This document shows, in pieces, positions 1-11,075 of a DNA stretch of 64,000 nucleotides. The stretch is taken from contig OW051495.1 in the NCBI GenBank assembly GCA_932521035.1, positions 6,262,001 through 6,326,000 on the forward strand, read 5' to 3'. The stretch is from Oscheius dolichura. Taxonomy: Eukaryota; Nematoda; Chromadorea; Rhabditida; Rhabditidae. Each line of letters opens with the position of its first letter. Position 1 is the first letter of the stretch. The notes beneath the pieces are model-generated. The model did not search any database. It had not been told where the DNA came from and was given only the letters and a program-made list of their open reading frames with translations. Both the position numbers and the translations under genes were made by a program.

Positions 1-82
1 CGATCGATAGCCGATTCCGCCGGCCTCTTCTTAGGAATAACAAACTACAAAATTTAAATAAAACATCACATTAGAAATATAC

Positions 83-283
83 CTTTTTTTCAGGTGTAGG
101 CTCTCTTCTTGGTATTTGTGCACGTTTTTGCATTGACATTTGCATCTTGGCTTTCTTTTCAGCCTCAATCCTCCGCAACTCATTCTTCTTTTCTAGCTCT
201 CGTTCTGATTCCAACTGCTCTAATGTTTTTGTAACTCGCTTAGCGTTATTTGATGCTTTGTTAAGTAGAGACTGGAAGTTCAT
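83..283 (-). CDS. spt-2: SPT2-like histone chaperone, first exon (gene runs off the left edge)
   Basis: Only the first coding exon is inside the window. It begins at an ATG (281-283) three bases after a ctttag acceptor, which looks like a trans-splice site, and ends at an AAG|gtatat donor. The peptide starts MNFQSLLNKAS and continues as a Lys/Glu-rich coiled-coil-like stretch (LESERELEKKNELRRIEAEK). SPT2 proteins open with a short MDFxxLL-type motif followed by basic coiled coil and bind H3-H4. From memory, C. elegans spt-2 (T05A12.3) lies beside the SHPRH gene (T05A12.4), and the next gene here is SHPRH, which supports the call. The exon alone is too short to be certain; a generic coiled-coil protein is the alternative. 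Confidence 0.45.
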
Positions 284-724
284 CACCTAAAGTTTGTTTT
301 TCACTAATATCACTTATAATTAATAGAGCACACATAAGAAAGGATGGATAGATACAATAAGAAGATATAAATATGTTTCGAAACATCGAGAACGGATAAA
401 AACCGGAAAACATCAAGTGATAGTCACGAAAGGCATTGACATACGGTGTCCTCCCCCTCGTGTATGTGAAAAGATGGTGTGCGTGTGTGTATCTGGCAAA
501 ATTTTTCTGACCCCAAGCCTCTTCGTTTTTGACCCTGCGCAAGGCTCTGCGATCGATAACATCGGTTCTTCCGAGCTGTTCTGTAATTATGAGTATCAGT
601 AGCACTAACTACTTGTCTGGCAGTATTGCCAGCGTTCTGAACACGCCCTCGCCTCCTTTCTCCACGCCTTTTGCATTTTCCCATTCCTCATAAATGTAGG
701 CAATAAATATATATATAGGCAAAT
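284..724. promoter_or_regulatory. Divergent intergenic region between the SPT2-like and SHPRH genes
   Basis: About 440 bases separate two head-to-head genes. The minus-strand side carries a ctttag acceptor next to the SPT2-like ATG. The plus-strand side ends in an A/T-rich stretch with TATATATATAGG about 12 bases before the SHPRH ATG. No conserved reading frame is seen. It is likely a shared bidirectional promoter. Confidence 0.4.
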
Positions 725-3700
725 ATGGATCAACCGTCTACCTCAAATGGGGTAGAGCCTGTGCCAGTTCAAGGAGATGGAGAAAAAACAGAAGTTGGAA
801 AAGGACAAACTAAAGGAATAGCCGGAAATCCTACGCCTGTATACGAAGAAGTTGAAATAGATCCAAACGATGGATGTGATCTTGTCGGCGAGGTAAGAAG
901 AGAATACAAAACAGAACCAATCCATTTCAGTATCAATTTGGCCGTTCCGATCTGTGGACACTCCCCAAATTTAATAATATTACATCTAATTCAATCCCAA
1001 TAGGCAAAATAGATTGTGGGGAGGTGCTCCTGTACATAGAGGAAGATGTCCTCGAAAATTTATCTACATTGTTCATTCACCAGCTCTTGCCGTATTCTGT
1101 TAACCCACAATACATAAGAGTAAGCTAATCTTTCTTGACTGTTTTATTCTTTTTCTAGTTCTTTATGAAGAGCGAAACGGCGAAAAGGAAACAACCCATG
1201 TGGCGAGTTGCCTGCCAGAATGCAGGGTTGATCAAAGCTGAAACGAGGATGCTCAACCTCCACCATATTGCCCGGTATGGCTTGTATCTCTATTTTTTAT
1301 CTCCTCATTTATTTAGAGAAATGAAAAAAGCCAACGTTCGTACGAGTTACGAAATAGTCAAACAGAAGGACGGAACCCATCGGCTATTTCTACACCCGTA
1401 TGTTAGCAACAATAAAGTCGCGAATAATCTAGCAGAAGCGGGAGAGCTTATGAAACAGGCGGTGAGCTATTCGAAACAAAAAAACAACGAAACAATTCAG
1501 TTGTCGGTGTCTATGGGCAAGCACAGTCCTATTTATCTGTGGAATCAAGTGATCCCGATGGCTTACCCGAAGCTCGGGAGATGTGTCCAGTTCCATCCTC
1601 TCCAGAAATTCAAGGCCGTCCACGGAGAAGACGCCTTCCTAATGGTGGAGGAGTATCCCCTGGACGGGGATCTCGTGGACGAGTTCGACGAGAAATATAC
1701 CAGGCTCGCGTACGGGGAGATACACTACGACGAATGCAAGAACAAGGAACTCGTGAGTCCCCACTCTTGTCCAGTTACTGCTTCAGTTGGCCTTGCCCTG
1801 CCGAGCCATAATGTTCGTAGACGAGCGATACAAATCCGTCGAGCCGAGGATAGAATTCGAGAATTTCTATAGGAATGTAACCAGGAGAAGGCGAAAACCT
1901 CCCGCGTACCCTTTGAGGTAGCCCCCTTTCCCCTTCCTAGAAAATCTCCTTCAGCACGGAGAAGCTGACCTGTCACCTCCGGCCGTACCAGATCGAGGCC
2001 ATCCAGTTCATGATCCAGAGGGAACTCCAGCCGACCATCCTTAACCTGTCCTACGACATCTACAGGAGTGTCGAAGTCGAGGGCGGGCTCTTCTACTTCC
2101 CCCAGCTGGGCATATTCACAAAAAGCAAAGAAGCACCCAAGCCTAAAGTATCTGGTCAGTATAGTCTTTATTTTATGGGACACGCGGGTTTAGGAGGGAT
2201 ATTGGCAGATGAGATGGGACTGGGGAAGACGGTCGAACTGTTGGGACTGATATTCTCACTACGGCCGGATAACTTCGACCGGATGATGAAACTTCAGCCG
2301 ACCGGGGCAACGCCGACTGTCCAGTAAGTAATTCATTGGACGGAAAGTATGGTTTTCCCTTTAGAACTGTCGACCCGGTGATAGAGTGTGTCGAGTTCTG
2401 TATCTCGCAGGTGGTGGCCCAAGAGGAGGGAATCCAGGGACTCCACGCCATTCTGGTAAGGCGAGCAGGGAGTCAAAAGGGGAGAATGGTGTTTTAGAAG
2501 ACGAGGCTGGTCCGTACCGAGGCCCGGAGTAAGAATGTCTATTTCAACGTGAATGCCCGCCACTACCTGAACAAGAACATCGATCACCTGCCCCAGATCC
2601 GGTGTCATACTTGCGGGGTGACCTGTCTGACTGAGAAGATGCACTGGAAGCCGGAGTACAACGAGGAGGGCATCCCCTTCCTCTGCCCGGACTGTGTCTA
2701 CGAGCAGCCCGTCCTGCCCTCCAAAGCCACCCTCATCATCGTCCCCCAAGTGCTGGTCCACCAATGGTACGAGGAGATACGGAAACACATCCGGCAGGAC
2801 GTCATCATTGATGTAAGCCTTTGCTTGGATGGTTGTTATTTCCTATACAGGTGTATATGGGGGTCGAGAAGCAGGGCTACAAACACCCGGTCTATCTGAG
2901 TCGGTGCGACATCGTCATCTCCTCCTACGAGACACTTCGACACGAGCTGGAATACATCGCCCCAGGAAGTAGGACCTGCCCCTTTCTTTTCTAGCCATTC
3001 CCTTTTCAGGTGTTCACAATCTGCGTAAGAGAAAATATGAGCAGCAGCGGCAGGTGACGTCTCCCCTGATCGCCATCGACTGGTGGAGGGTGAGTATTCT
3101 TCTATTCCTTTCGAACACAGTCTCCTAGATATGTTTGGACGAGTCACAGTTAGTTGAGGGGCCCTCGAGGATGGCGGGGAAGATGTTGTCGAAGTTATCT
3201 GGACGAGCTCGTTGGTGTGTCACCGGCACCCCGATGACCAGTGGGCCCAACGGTACCGTCCTCCCCATTGCCCTTCAAATGGAACCCACAGATTTCTCCT
3301 TCCTGGTCAACTTCCTCGAGCTGTATCCCTTCAACATCAAGAACATCTGGGAGGCCCACGTGTGGAATCCGTGGATGGAGAACAGATACAACAGGATGTA
3401 CGACTTCATCTCGTCGTTCTTCTGGAGGAACAGCTTGAACTCCGTCAAGAGTCAGGTTGGACAGAGGGAGGACAGGGAGTGACAATACAGAGTTCAGTTG
3501 GATCTGCCTCCTATCAAACACGAAGTGGTCGAAGTGAACTTCTCACCCCTGGAGGAGCGTCTCTACCAGGAGCAGGTGGCTGCCTGTCTAGAAAAGCTTC
3601 GTGAGTATGCCCCCCTCTGTCTTACAGAAGACATTCCAGATGCAATAATCATGAACCACCCGATCTACGACGCCAAACTGATCCATCTGCCAGACACGGA

Positions 3701-6368
3701 GCTGAAGCTAATTATGAATGTCTTTAACAATCTCCGTATCTTCATTGTGACCGGCGGTGGCCATGTCCGGGCGAAGAACATCAACCAGAACCGGGTGGTC
3801 TACTCCCCGGACGAGCTCTTCAAACGGCTCATTGGTGCTCAACGGGCTAAGGTGGACGAGAAGGTCCGAGAGTACATGTACGCTCTTTGTGGTAAGCTGT
3901 CTCGGAGAAAAGGGGACTGCCTGAATTCCAGCTCTTGGAGGGCTGTGCTTCCTCTATGATAAAGGGAGAGCCATCGCGTGCTACATGTCCCTGCACCACG
4001 TGGAGGAGACTCTCGAGAAGGTCAACACCATCCTCACCAACCATAAGGTAGACCCGTAGACTTTATGGAAAGGGAGTGGAGTCTTTAGATAGAGAAGAAG
4101 GTCGAGATAGACAGGACTCAGATGGTACACTTCTGCAAGGCCATGATCGACCTCTCTCCCTACAAGACCCCCTGGGCCGGTATCCCCATGACTGTGCCCA
4201 TGTTGAAGGAGAGGATCGCCGAGGCCTATAACAAGTATTCCCCCCGGGCTGTCTATTTTCTCTTTTCCCTCAGGTACACGTCGAGGGACACGGCCAATTT
4301 GAAAAAGTTCCACGACGACTGGATGAAGGTGGACAAGGAATGGGAATACTTCGACAGCAACTTCGAGAACTGCCTGGTCTGGATACTGATCCATTTGGAA
4401 CACATGACCACCAAACAGCACGAGGATCTGAGGATGTGGACACTCCAGTCGGAGCTGTCCCTGTAGGGGAAAACATAAAATAAGAGACATACGTCCTTTT
4501 AGGAGTACCGAGATGGCTCCTCTTTACGAACTCCGGCGGTGGACACTCCCCTACCAGTTGTATCTCCACATCAAGGAGAAGATGGAACGGCAACACGGGA
4601 ATATCGGCGGCCTCCGGAGGAGGATGTCCGGACTCATCTTCCCCATGACAACTGTCAGTCTGCCCTACTCCTTTCTTGAAATGTCTCCCAATTCAGAGCA
4701 ATGCTGACACCCTGATTAAATTTGAGGACGAGGAGTTCTTGAAGATGGTCCACTGCTATCACAACAGCAAATACATCGAGACTGGGACGGAGTTCGCCCA
4801 GAATGAGGAGGATGCCCTCGAGGACCTGATCAACATCGAGGAGCGGAGGGTCATGAGGAGCAAGAAGAAGTTCCTCGTGGAAGAACAGTACGACAACTAC
4901 AACTGCGCCCTCTGCGACCTGGAGAGGCACGCGGTGTCACTGGAGAATGAGCTATCGATGACGGATGGAGAGTGAGTCCCGTCCCTCGCCTCCCTCTATT
5001 CCATTTTAGGAAGAGGATTCCACTGGAACAGAACGAGTGGTACCTGTTGATGAAGGAGATCGCCAACAAGAGGATCCCCGGCCAGGTGATGTCCGTCCAG
5101 ATCAAGATGCTCTGGAAGTGGTTCGAACAGTGTCGGAGGACAGTCCTCCTCGCCCATAAGGCGACCGTCGCCATGAAGGAAGTCATCTGCCGATAGTCAG
5201 TCACTTATCAATTAATTAAAATGGACGAATTACAGTCGTGAATTGAAGCAGGCTGCGAAGAGACTGACCTTTGGAATGGAGCTGGAGGTGCCGGGCCAGC
5301 TGGGGGTGAAGATGGAACTGAAGGACACGGGCAGGACGAACGAGATCGAGAGGCTCATGAACCTATGGAAGAATAAGACGGCTGAGTGTAAGCAGGCCAT
5401 CAGCAGCATCCACACTCAGATCAGCTACATCTCCTCGTTGAGAGTGGGAGGAGGAGTGGGCGAGACCGAGTCAGTTCCAGATCTTTCCCTGTTAACAGAG
5501 ACATGTTCAGGACTGACAGGAAGTGCCCCGTATGCTACGAGAAGATGAGCCTGGACTGGAACGTCTTCCCCTGTGCCCACTACATCTGCTCCAAATGTTT
5601 ACACGGCCACAAATTGTCTGTCCCCTCTGTGCAATCCCCCCAACCACCCGTTTCAGCCATTCCCCAGACATCAACAACATCCCCTGTGTGGTTTGTCGAA
5701 GCTATTGCCACCCGGACAACGTTCTCCACGTCGTCAACTACGAGACAAACTACGTGCCGTTGGAATGTCTGCCGAGGAGGATCCTCAATGTCAAATTCAA
5801 CTCCATTCTGAGGAAGTTGATCAGCATCTTGAACAGTAGCATCTCTAATAAGGTGGGAAAGAGAGAGAGAGAGCAAGAGACAAGAGAGAGTCCTTTCAGG
5901 TCCTGGTGTTCTCCTCGTTGATCGAATGTCTAGACGGCTTCTGTAACCTCTTGACGGAGGCGAAGATCAAGCATAATCGGATCCACAGCATGGATCCGCT
6001 GAAGATTGCCACTTTCCGGGCAGACCCCGAGATCAGGGTACTCTGCCTACCGATGAGTACCGGATCGGCTGGTCTCAACCTGACCCAGGCCAACCATCTG
6101 ATATTCCTCGAGCCCTCCATCCAGAAGGCCAGTGTCTCCCAGGTAACTGTCTCTCTTTCCCCGCCCATCCTCCCTTCAGGCCATTGGTCGTATTGCTCGA
6201 ATGGGCCAGAGTCGAAGCATGACCGTGTACAACTTCGTCGTCAAGGGCTCCATCGAGTCGACCATCCAGAAAATAACCGCCGACGTGTGTGGCAACGAAG
6301 GCTGGACAGTGCAACAGCTGGAAGAGCTCCTGGCCCAGGCAGCCGCTGCCCAATTTCAACGAGTCTAA
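725..6368 (+). CDS. SHPRH-type SNF2 helicase / RING E3 ubiquitin ligase
   Basis: Spliced from about 18 exons with introns of roughly 37-45 nt. The order matches SHPRH: Walker A region GGILADEMGLGKTVE (about 2200), an inserted PHD-like zinc segment CHTCGVTC...CPDC (about 2600-2700), ATLIIVPQVLVHQWYEEI, a DEAQ-box variant WWRICLDESQLVEG (about 3110-3165), WCVTGTP, a RING finger (CPVC...CAHYICSKC, 5525-5600) and the C-terminal helicase motif AIGRIARMGQSRSMTVYNF (6180-6240). The human protein acts in PCNA polyubiquitination and replication-stress tolerance. The first intron is 893-930, after which the frame stays open through 1119. A single-base frame break lies in the RING finger near 5598. A 27-nt in-frame intron candidate at 3601-3627 is ambiguous. 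The stop TAA is at 6366-6368. Confidence 0.9.
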
Positions 6369-6550
6369 TTTTTGTTTTGTCTTATGGACTGCTTTTATTC
6401 TGTCTGCCATTGTTGTTGTTTTATCCGTCATGCTTTAGATAGTCCACCATCTTGTCGTCCAGATCTCTATTTCCCTTGTATTTCCCTCCTCTCTATCATA
6501 ATAGATTCCCCTTGTAGATGACACTATCACTAGCCATAAATATCTTTATC

Positions 6551-8222
6551 TCACTCAGCCGACCTCCTAAATCTCTTTCCCGAGGTGCATTGTTCCAATC
6601 CTTCTTCCAGGAAATCGCTTCCGGTGTCGATGGACTTTTCAATAACCTGAACAAGAACAACCGTGACATTATAAGTAAATGTAACCTTTTCCCAGCAGTG
6701 GATAGACCTGAGTCCTCCTCTCGAGGCAAAGGTCTTCTCCAACCAGGTCGAGTTGTAATAGGTACTGTTGTAGAAGTAGCCAGGATCTCCCACTATCGTC
6801 ACTATTGTCAGACGGTCTTTCTTGTCGTCTCTGAAACAATTTCACTGTCCACATAAAAAGACGGTGTTACTTGTGAGCATAGGCCTTGGACAACGACACC
6901 AAGAAGTTCAAAGCAGTGCTGGCTCCGACATCATAGCCGCGCCTTCGAAGGACCTGGACGATGGTTGTAAAAGAGGAAGAGAGATCAACTCACGTGCATG
7001 GCTGCCGTTGTGGCGACGTCGGGCATTTTCATAGACTCGTGGATCACGGATCGGACTAAACTTGTGGTTTCTCCGTAGATGATGGGCTTCACGTTGTATC
7101 CATAGCCGATGCCTTTGAGGAGGAATGAGAAATTTCTAGTTTAGCCTACCTGCAACCCCCGGTGCAACCCAAGCCTTGTTCCCGCTCTCATTTGTGAACT
7201 TGTTGTTGATGGTGTAGTCATAGAAGAGGGAATGTTGAGAATCGGAGAGGAGAACCCTAGTGGGCAGACCATATCGAGTCACGTATCTTCCCACGGAGGA
7301 GATGGTTCCTCCCGTGCCGGCAGAGTGCACAAAGTAGTCGGGAATCTTCTTCTTCTGCTTGTCGTCTTTCTTCAGTTGCTGAAGGATCTCATGGAATACG
7401 TTGGTCGACTCGTGGCTGTAGCCTCCGCTCTCGTGGAACTCTTCGGCCCGGTCTGCATTTCCAAACTGATTAATAAAATAGCCGCCTGTCTTCTCTGCTT
7501 GGTCCTGGAAATGAGGACAATAAATGGGATAACTAGGAAATGCACCTGGGCATGGAAGTTTCTCAGCGAGACATCAACTTTCATAATTTTTCCGCCGTTT
7601 CCAGTAATTTGTTCGACTTTTTCCTGTTCCAATTCCTTCGCCACCTGAATTGGGTCTAGAGAAAGAGCTCGAAGACGCCCCTACCACAGCGACATAGGGG
7701 AGCCCGACGAGACTGCACATGTATGCCTCACTGGCTCCTGTATTTCCAGAAGTCGAGTCATAGACGGTCGAGGCCGAATTGACCTTCCCGTCGACAATTG
7801 CCCAGAGGAGAAGAGCCCATGTGAAGCGATGTTTCAATGTCTTCGTGGGGGTGGCCGTTTCATTTTTGAAGAAAATATCCGCATTGGGAAAACCTTTAGG
7901 CTGTAATTGCCAACTATTACACCACTCGAAGAGGCCAGCCTACGGAGAACTTGACCAGCGGGGTGTGCCCCATGGTCTCCCTCTCCTTCCACAATTTCTC
8001 GATGGCCGTCTTCCGCCAGTCCTCCTCCTCTGAATCCAGTCATCCCAGAATAAAGGCTTTCTCACCTGTGGAATACCTCCTGGCCAGGGGTATTTTGTGT
8101 CGTTCAATGGGCGTAATAACATCGGCGGAGATAGTAGAAATAGCTAGGAAGGTCAGCAGACCCAATATGAGTAACATGGGAAAAAAGTGCTGGAAACGGT
8201 GAAACGTTGAATAAACAAGCAT
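6551..8222 (-). CDS. Secretory/membrane PLP-dependent enzyme, cystathionine-beta-synthase / cysteine-synthase fold
   Basis: The N-terminus is hydrophobic (MLLILGLLTFLAISTISADV; an in-frame upstream ATG is at 8220-8222), so the enzyme is probably secreted or membrane-anchored. The fold-type II PLP core is clear: MGHTPLVKF, then PTKTLKHRFTW (the Lys of TLKHR is at the Schiff-base position), YDSTSGNTGASEAY (phosphate-binding loop), FHESGGYSHES, VHSAGTGGTISSVGRY, and a C-terminal LTIVTIVGDPGYFYNSTYYN. It resembles the nematode putative PLP-dependent protein family (C. elegans F13B12.4, from memory) more than classical CBS, since no heme or CBS regulatory domain is seen. Eight or so exons are joined by 37-50 nt introns. 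The extreme C-terminus is uncertain: two frames compete after the last intron, one stopping at 6551 and one at 6496. Confidence 0.8.
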
Positions 8223-9210
8223 GAACTGTCCGGGGAAGCCCGGCCGAGAGAGAACTGTCCGTAAACAGTGACGGGCCCCCTTTCGCCAGCGAAGGTCAAT
8301 CCAGTTTTGCTACTTTCCCCTGTCCTTCCAAAAGATCAAAGAAGCCTCGCCTCTCTCTTTACTGCTTCGTACCCACTTCTAGCGGGGAGAGTTCGCCCCG
8401 TCGCTATTCCTCATCTGGATTATTCACCCTCTGCACCCTCTCCGTCTCCCATGCTACCTAGAAGAAGCTGATCCCTCATTATAGAGATGGCCGCTATCAG
8501 AATAATCCCTCGGATGGACGAGCAGAGCCAGGTCCCGGAGCGGAGCCTGCCCCCGGTCGGCGCAGTTTTGAATTCATTTGATAATTTTAGACGGGGTGAG
8601 GGAAATCCTCGTTTAGACTAAAAAAAGATGAAATCTTATTTCATTAAAAGTTTGAAAACTGCTTGGAATACCAAAAAAATGTTCTGCCGCCTAGGCCTGT
8701 ATAGAAATTCATATCTTTCCTATGGTAAATGGTAAAAGGAACTGTTCCCACACCCCCAATACCCGTAGACTTCCAGAAGGAGCAGCTGTCAGCCGGGGAG
8801 AGATGTGCGTCAGTCAAACACACTGGCCAAGAATCACACCACAGCAAAACTCCGTATTTTTGAGGAAGTAACGGGGCTAAAGGGGACGAAAAGGGAGGAG
8901 AAGATGAGATCATGTAACAGTCGCACGGGGGAAGCCGTCCCAAACCCGGTTCCGATTCCCATCTCCGACAGTCGGCTTTGGCATGGTCCGGCCGTTCCCC
9001 TCTTTCAAAAGACATTCCCTGTCTCCTTGTTGTCTCCAGTCAAACTTTGACTTTCTACTTTTTTCTGTCTGCCGCAGCTGTTTTGTCTCATGGCCAGCTG
9101 GAGGCGCCACCTGTGGCTGTCAATTTATGTCCCCTTCTCTCTACCAGAATCCGCTAGAAGTAAACGGGAACATTTATCAGAACAAAATATACATAGAAGT
9201 GAAGAGCGGG
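8223..9210. other. Intergenic region, no gene seen
   Basis: About 990 bases between two minus-strand genes. Short open frames exist on both strands, but none has a recognisable domain, signal peptide or consistent splice signals. It probably holds the promoter of the PLP-enzyme gene (near 8225-8500) and the 3' UTR of the Cys-repeat gene. Confidence 0.4.
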
Positions 9211-10649
9211 TTTATGCAGCCGGGCAGCCGGGTCCCTTCTGGCCCTAAAAGGATGATTATCTGGTCAAACAAACACCTACTTCGGCACATTTGCAGTCGG
9301 CATCTTTCATACGGCGCTCGGTGATGTCGCGCCCCTCGGCGGTCTTGCCAATGACACAGAGACATCCCTTGGGGCGGGGGAAGCAGCCCTCCTTGAGTCC
9401 CTTGAATTTGTTGTGGAGCTCGTCGAGGACGGCCGCGTAGTTGGCCTGGGCTCGCTCCCTAGATACCCGGTCGTCACAAAGCTGTCACTATCTATGGTTA
9501 CCTCACGGGGTCGCGGACATTCTGGCTGGGTGCATCGACGGATCCGCTGCGGCTACGGTACTTCTGGGCAGGCTGGTGGGCATTGTCGGGTCTCGCGGCA
9601 GGCTGGACTCCGACGTCACGCTTGGCACGCTGAAATTCCGTTATTTTAGAGGACCTGGGAATAGAGACAGAGAATGAATAGATATACTCACAATGCGGCA
9701 TTGGACGGGGTCATTGTAGGTGGCGACGACCTCGTTTCCATTGGAGTCCTTCTCGTTGCAACGGCAGCCTCCGCTCGGCTTGGCGAAGCAGTTCTCCTTG
9801 AAGTCTCCGAACTTCTCCTTGATCTCGGCGTTGAGGTCCTTTTTGTTGTCGGCGGTGATCTGCTCCACACTCTTCTTGCAGTCGGCAGCGTCGCTGAACT
9901 CTTTGACCTCCTCTCCCTGTCCCAAGTCAACAGTGCACTTGCAGCCACCGCTGGGCTTGGCAAAGCAGTTATCCTGAATCGGTTCATAGAAAATACACAA
10001 TAAAAAGGTTTACCTTGAAGTCGCCGAATTTGGCGTCGATCTCAGCGTTCAGGGCCTTCTTGTGCTCGGCAGTTTGGACCTCAACGGGCTTCTTGCACTC
10101 GTTGATGTCACTGTACTCGTAGACCTTGTCCTGGGGTCCCTCCTTGATGGTACACTTGCATCCTCCGTCGGTGGAGATCTCGCAGTTCTGTCGGAGAGTG
10201 GCATCCCTGGCCAGGCACTGCAAATTCGACGTTGACCAAACAGCAAGGGTCGTTTGTTGGGCACCAGTAAGTCAAAGCCATCAATCTCGACAAGCCTCGG
10301 GGGATCGAAACTGGCAGGGGGAAATGGAAGACCGGGAATCTCTCAATTTTATCAAATATTTTGACATTTCGCAGTCTATGAGTCAGAGGGAGTTTGTCTT
10401 ATTATTATAATAGAGTGGGTTAATAGTGGAGTGGGGTTCCCCTCAGCTAAAAAACCAACAACTCCCTACCCACAGGAGCCAGTTACCACGAAGCTTTTGG
10501 GTAAACTTTGTCTGTTGCTGTCACGCTCCCACATTACACCTTTTCTACCCTATCAATTTGGGAAGAAGACGCTAACATTAGCAAAGAAGACGGAAACATA
10601 CCTGAACGGCCAGGAGACCGAAGACGACAACCAGCGATGTTGGGCTCAT
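9211..10649 (-). CDS. Secreted protein with four Cys-rich repeats
   Basis: The first exon (10602-10649) encodes a signal peptide, MSPTSLVVVFGLLAVQ, and splices over a 384-nt intron to an exon beginning CLARDATLRQNC at 10217. Three well-kept repeats follow, each with Cys, then GGCKC or GGCRC, a variable acidic stretch, a Cys and an amphipathic helix ending FGDFK. The first two end with DxNAEIxxKFGDFK-type helices. A fourth, more diverged unit is GCFPRPKGCLCVIG...ADCKCAEG. A basic linker (RAKRDVGVQPAARPDNAH) with a KR dibasic site separates repeats three and four. The protein ends GCPAA with a stop at 9211-9213. I do not recognise the family; it looks like a nematode-specific secreted Cys-repeat protein. 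Confidence 0.75.
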
Positions 10650-11075
10650 AGCTGACTGGGAAGCGAGGGGCGGGCATCCTTCTTAAAGACCCTCTGCCGT
10701 CTCTGCGTCTCTCCGATCAGAGTACTCTGTCCTGTTGATACTTTCTACATGTGAAAGTCGAGTTTACACCAGGGTGGCTCATTTCAGTGGGTCGAGTAGA
10801 GAAACAGCCGCCGTGAGTCAGGGTCCCCCTCTGGGCAGGGTGACGTACAGACGGGTCAGGAGATCTTGGGTTCCTGAGATCGTTTTGATCCGGAAGTGGT
10901 GAATCACCGGAGTGGTGGGTGGGAAAATATGGGGAAAACACTTTGATGTCTAGCCACTATTTTATTCAACAAACGGAAGGAGACTACGATACCGGGAGAG
11001 GCAAGCAAACCTCTCCCAAAGGAGAAAGCGTCGAGCACACCGCCCCCTCTCCCGGTATGGAAGTCAGCTGCCGAT
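10650..11075. other. Intergenic region, no gene seen
   Basis: About 425 bases between two minus-strand genes, containing the promoter of the Cys-repeat gene on its left side and the 3' end of polycystin-2 on its right. No supported coding frame is present. Confidence 0.4.

Noticed and set aside
1725-2183. 152-codon minus-strand open frame
   Set aside because: It lies antisense to conserved SHPRH exons and has no domain or splice support.
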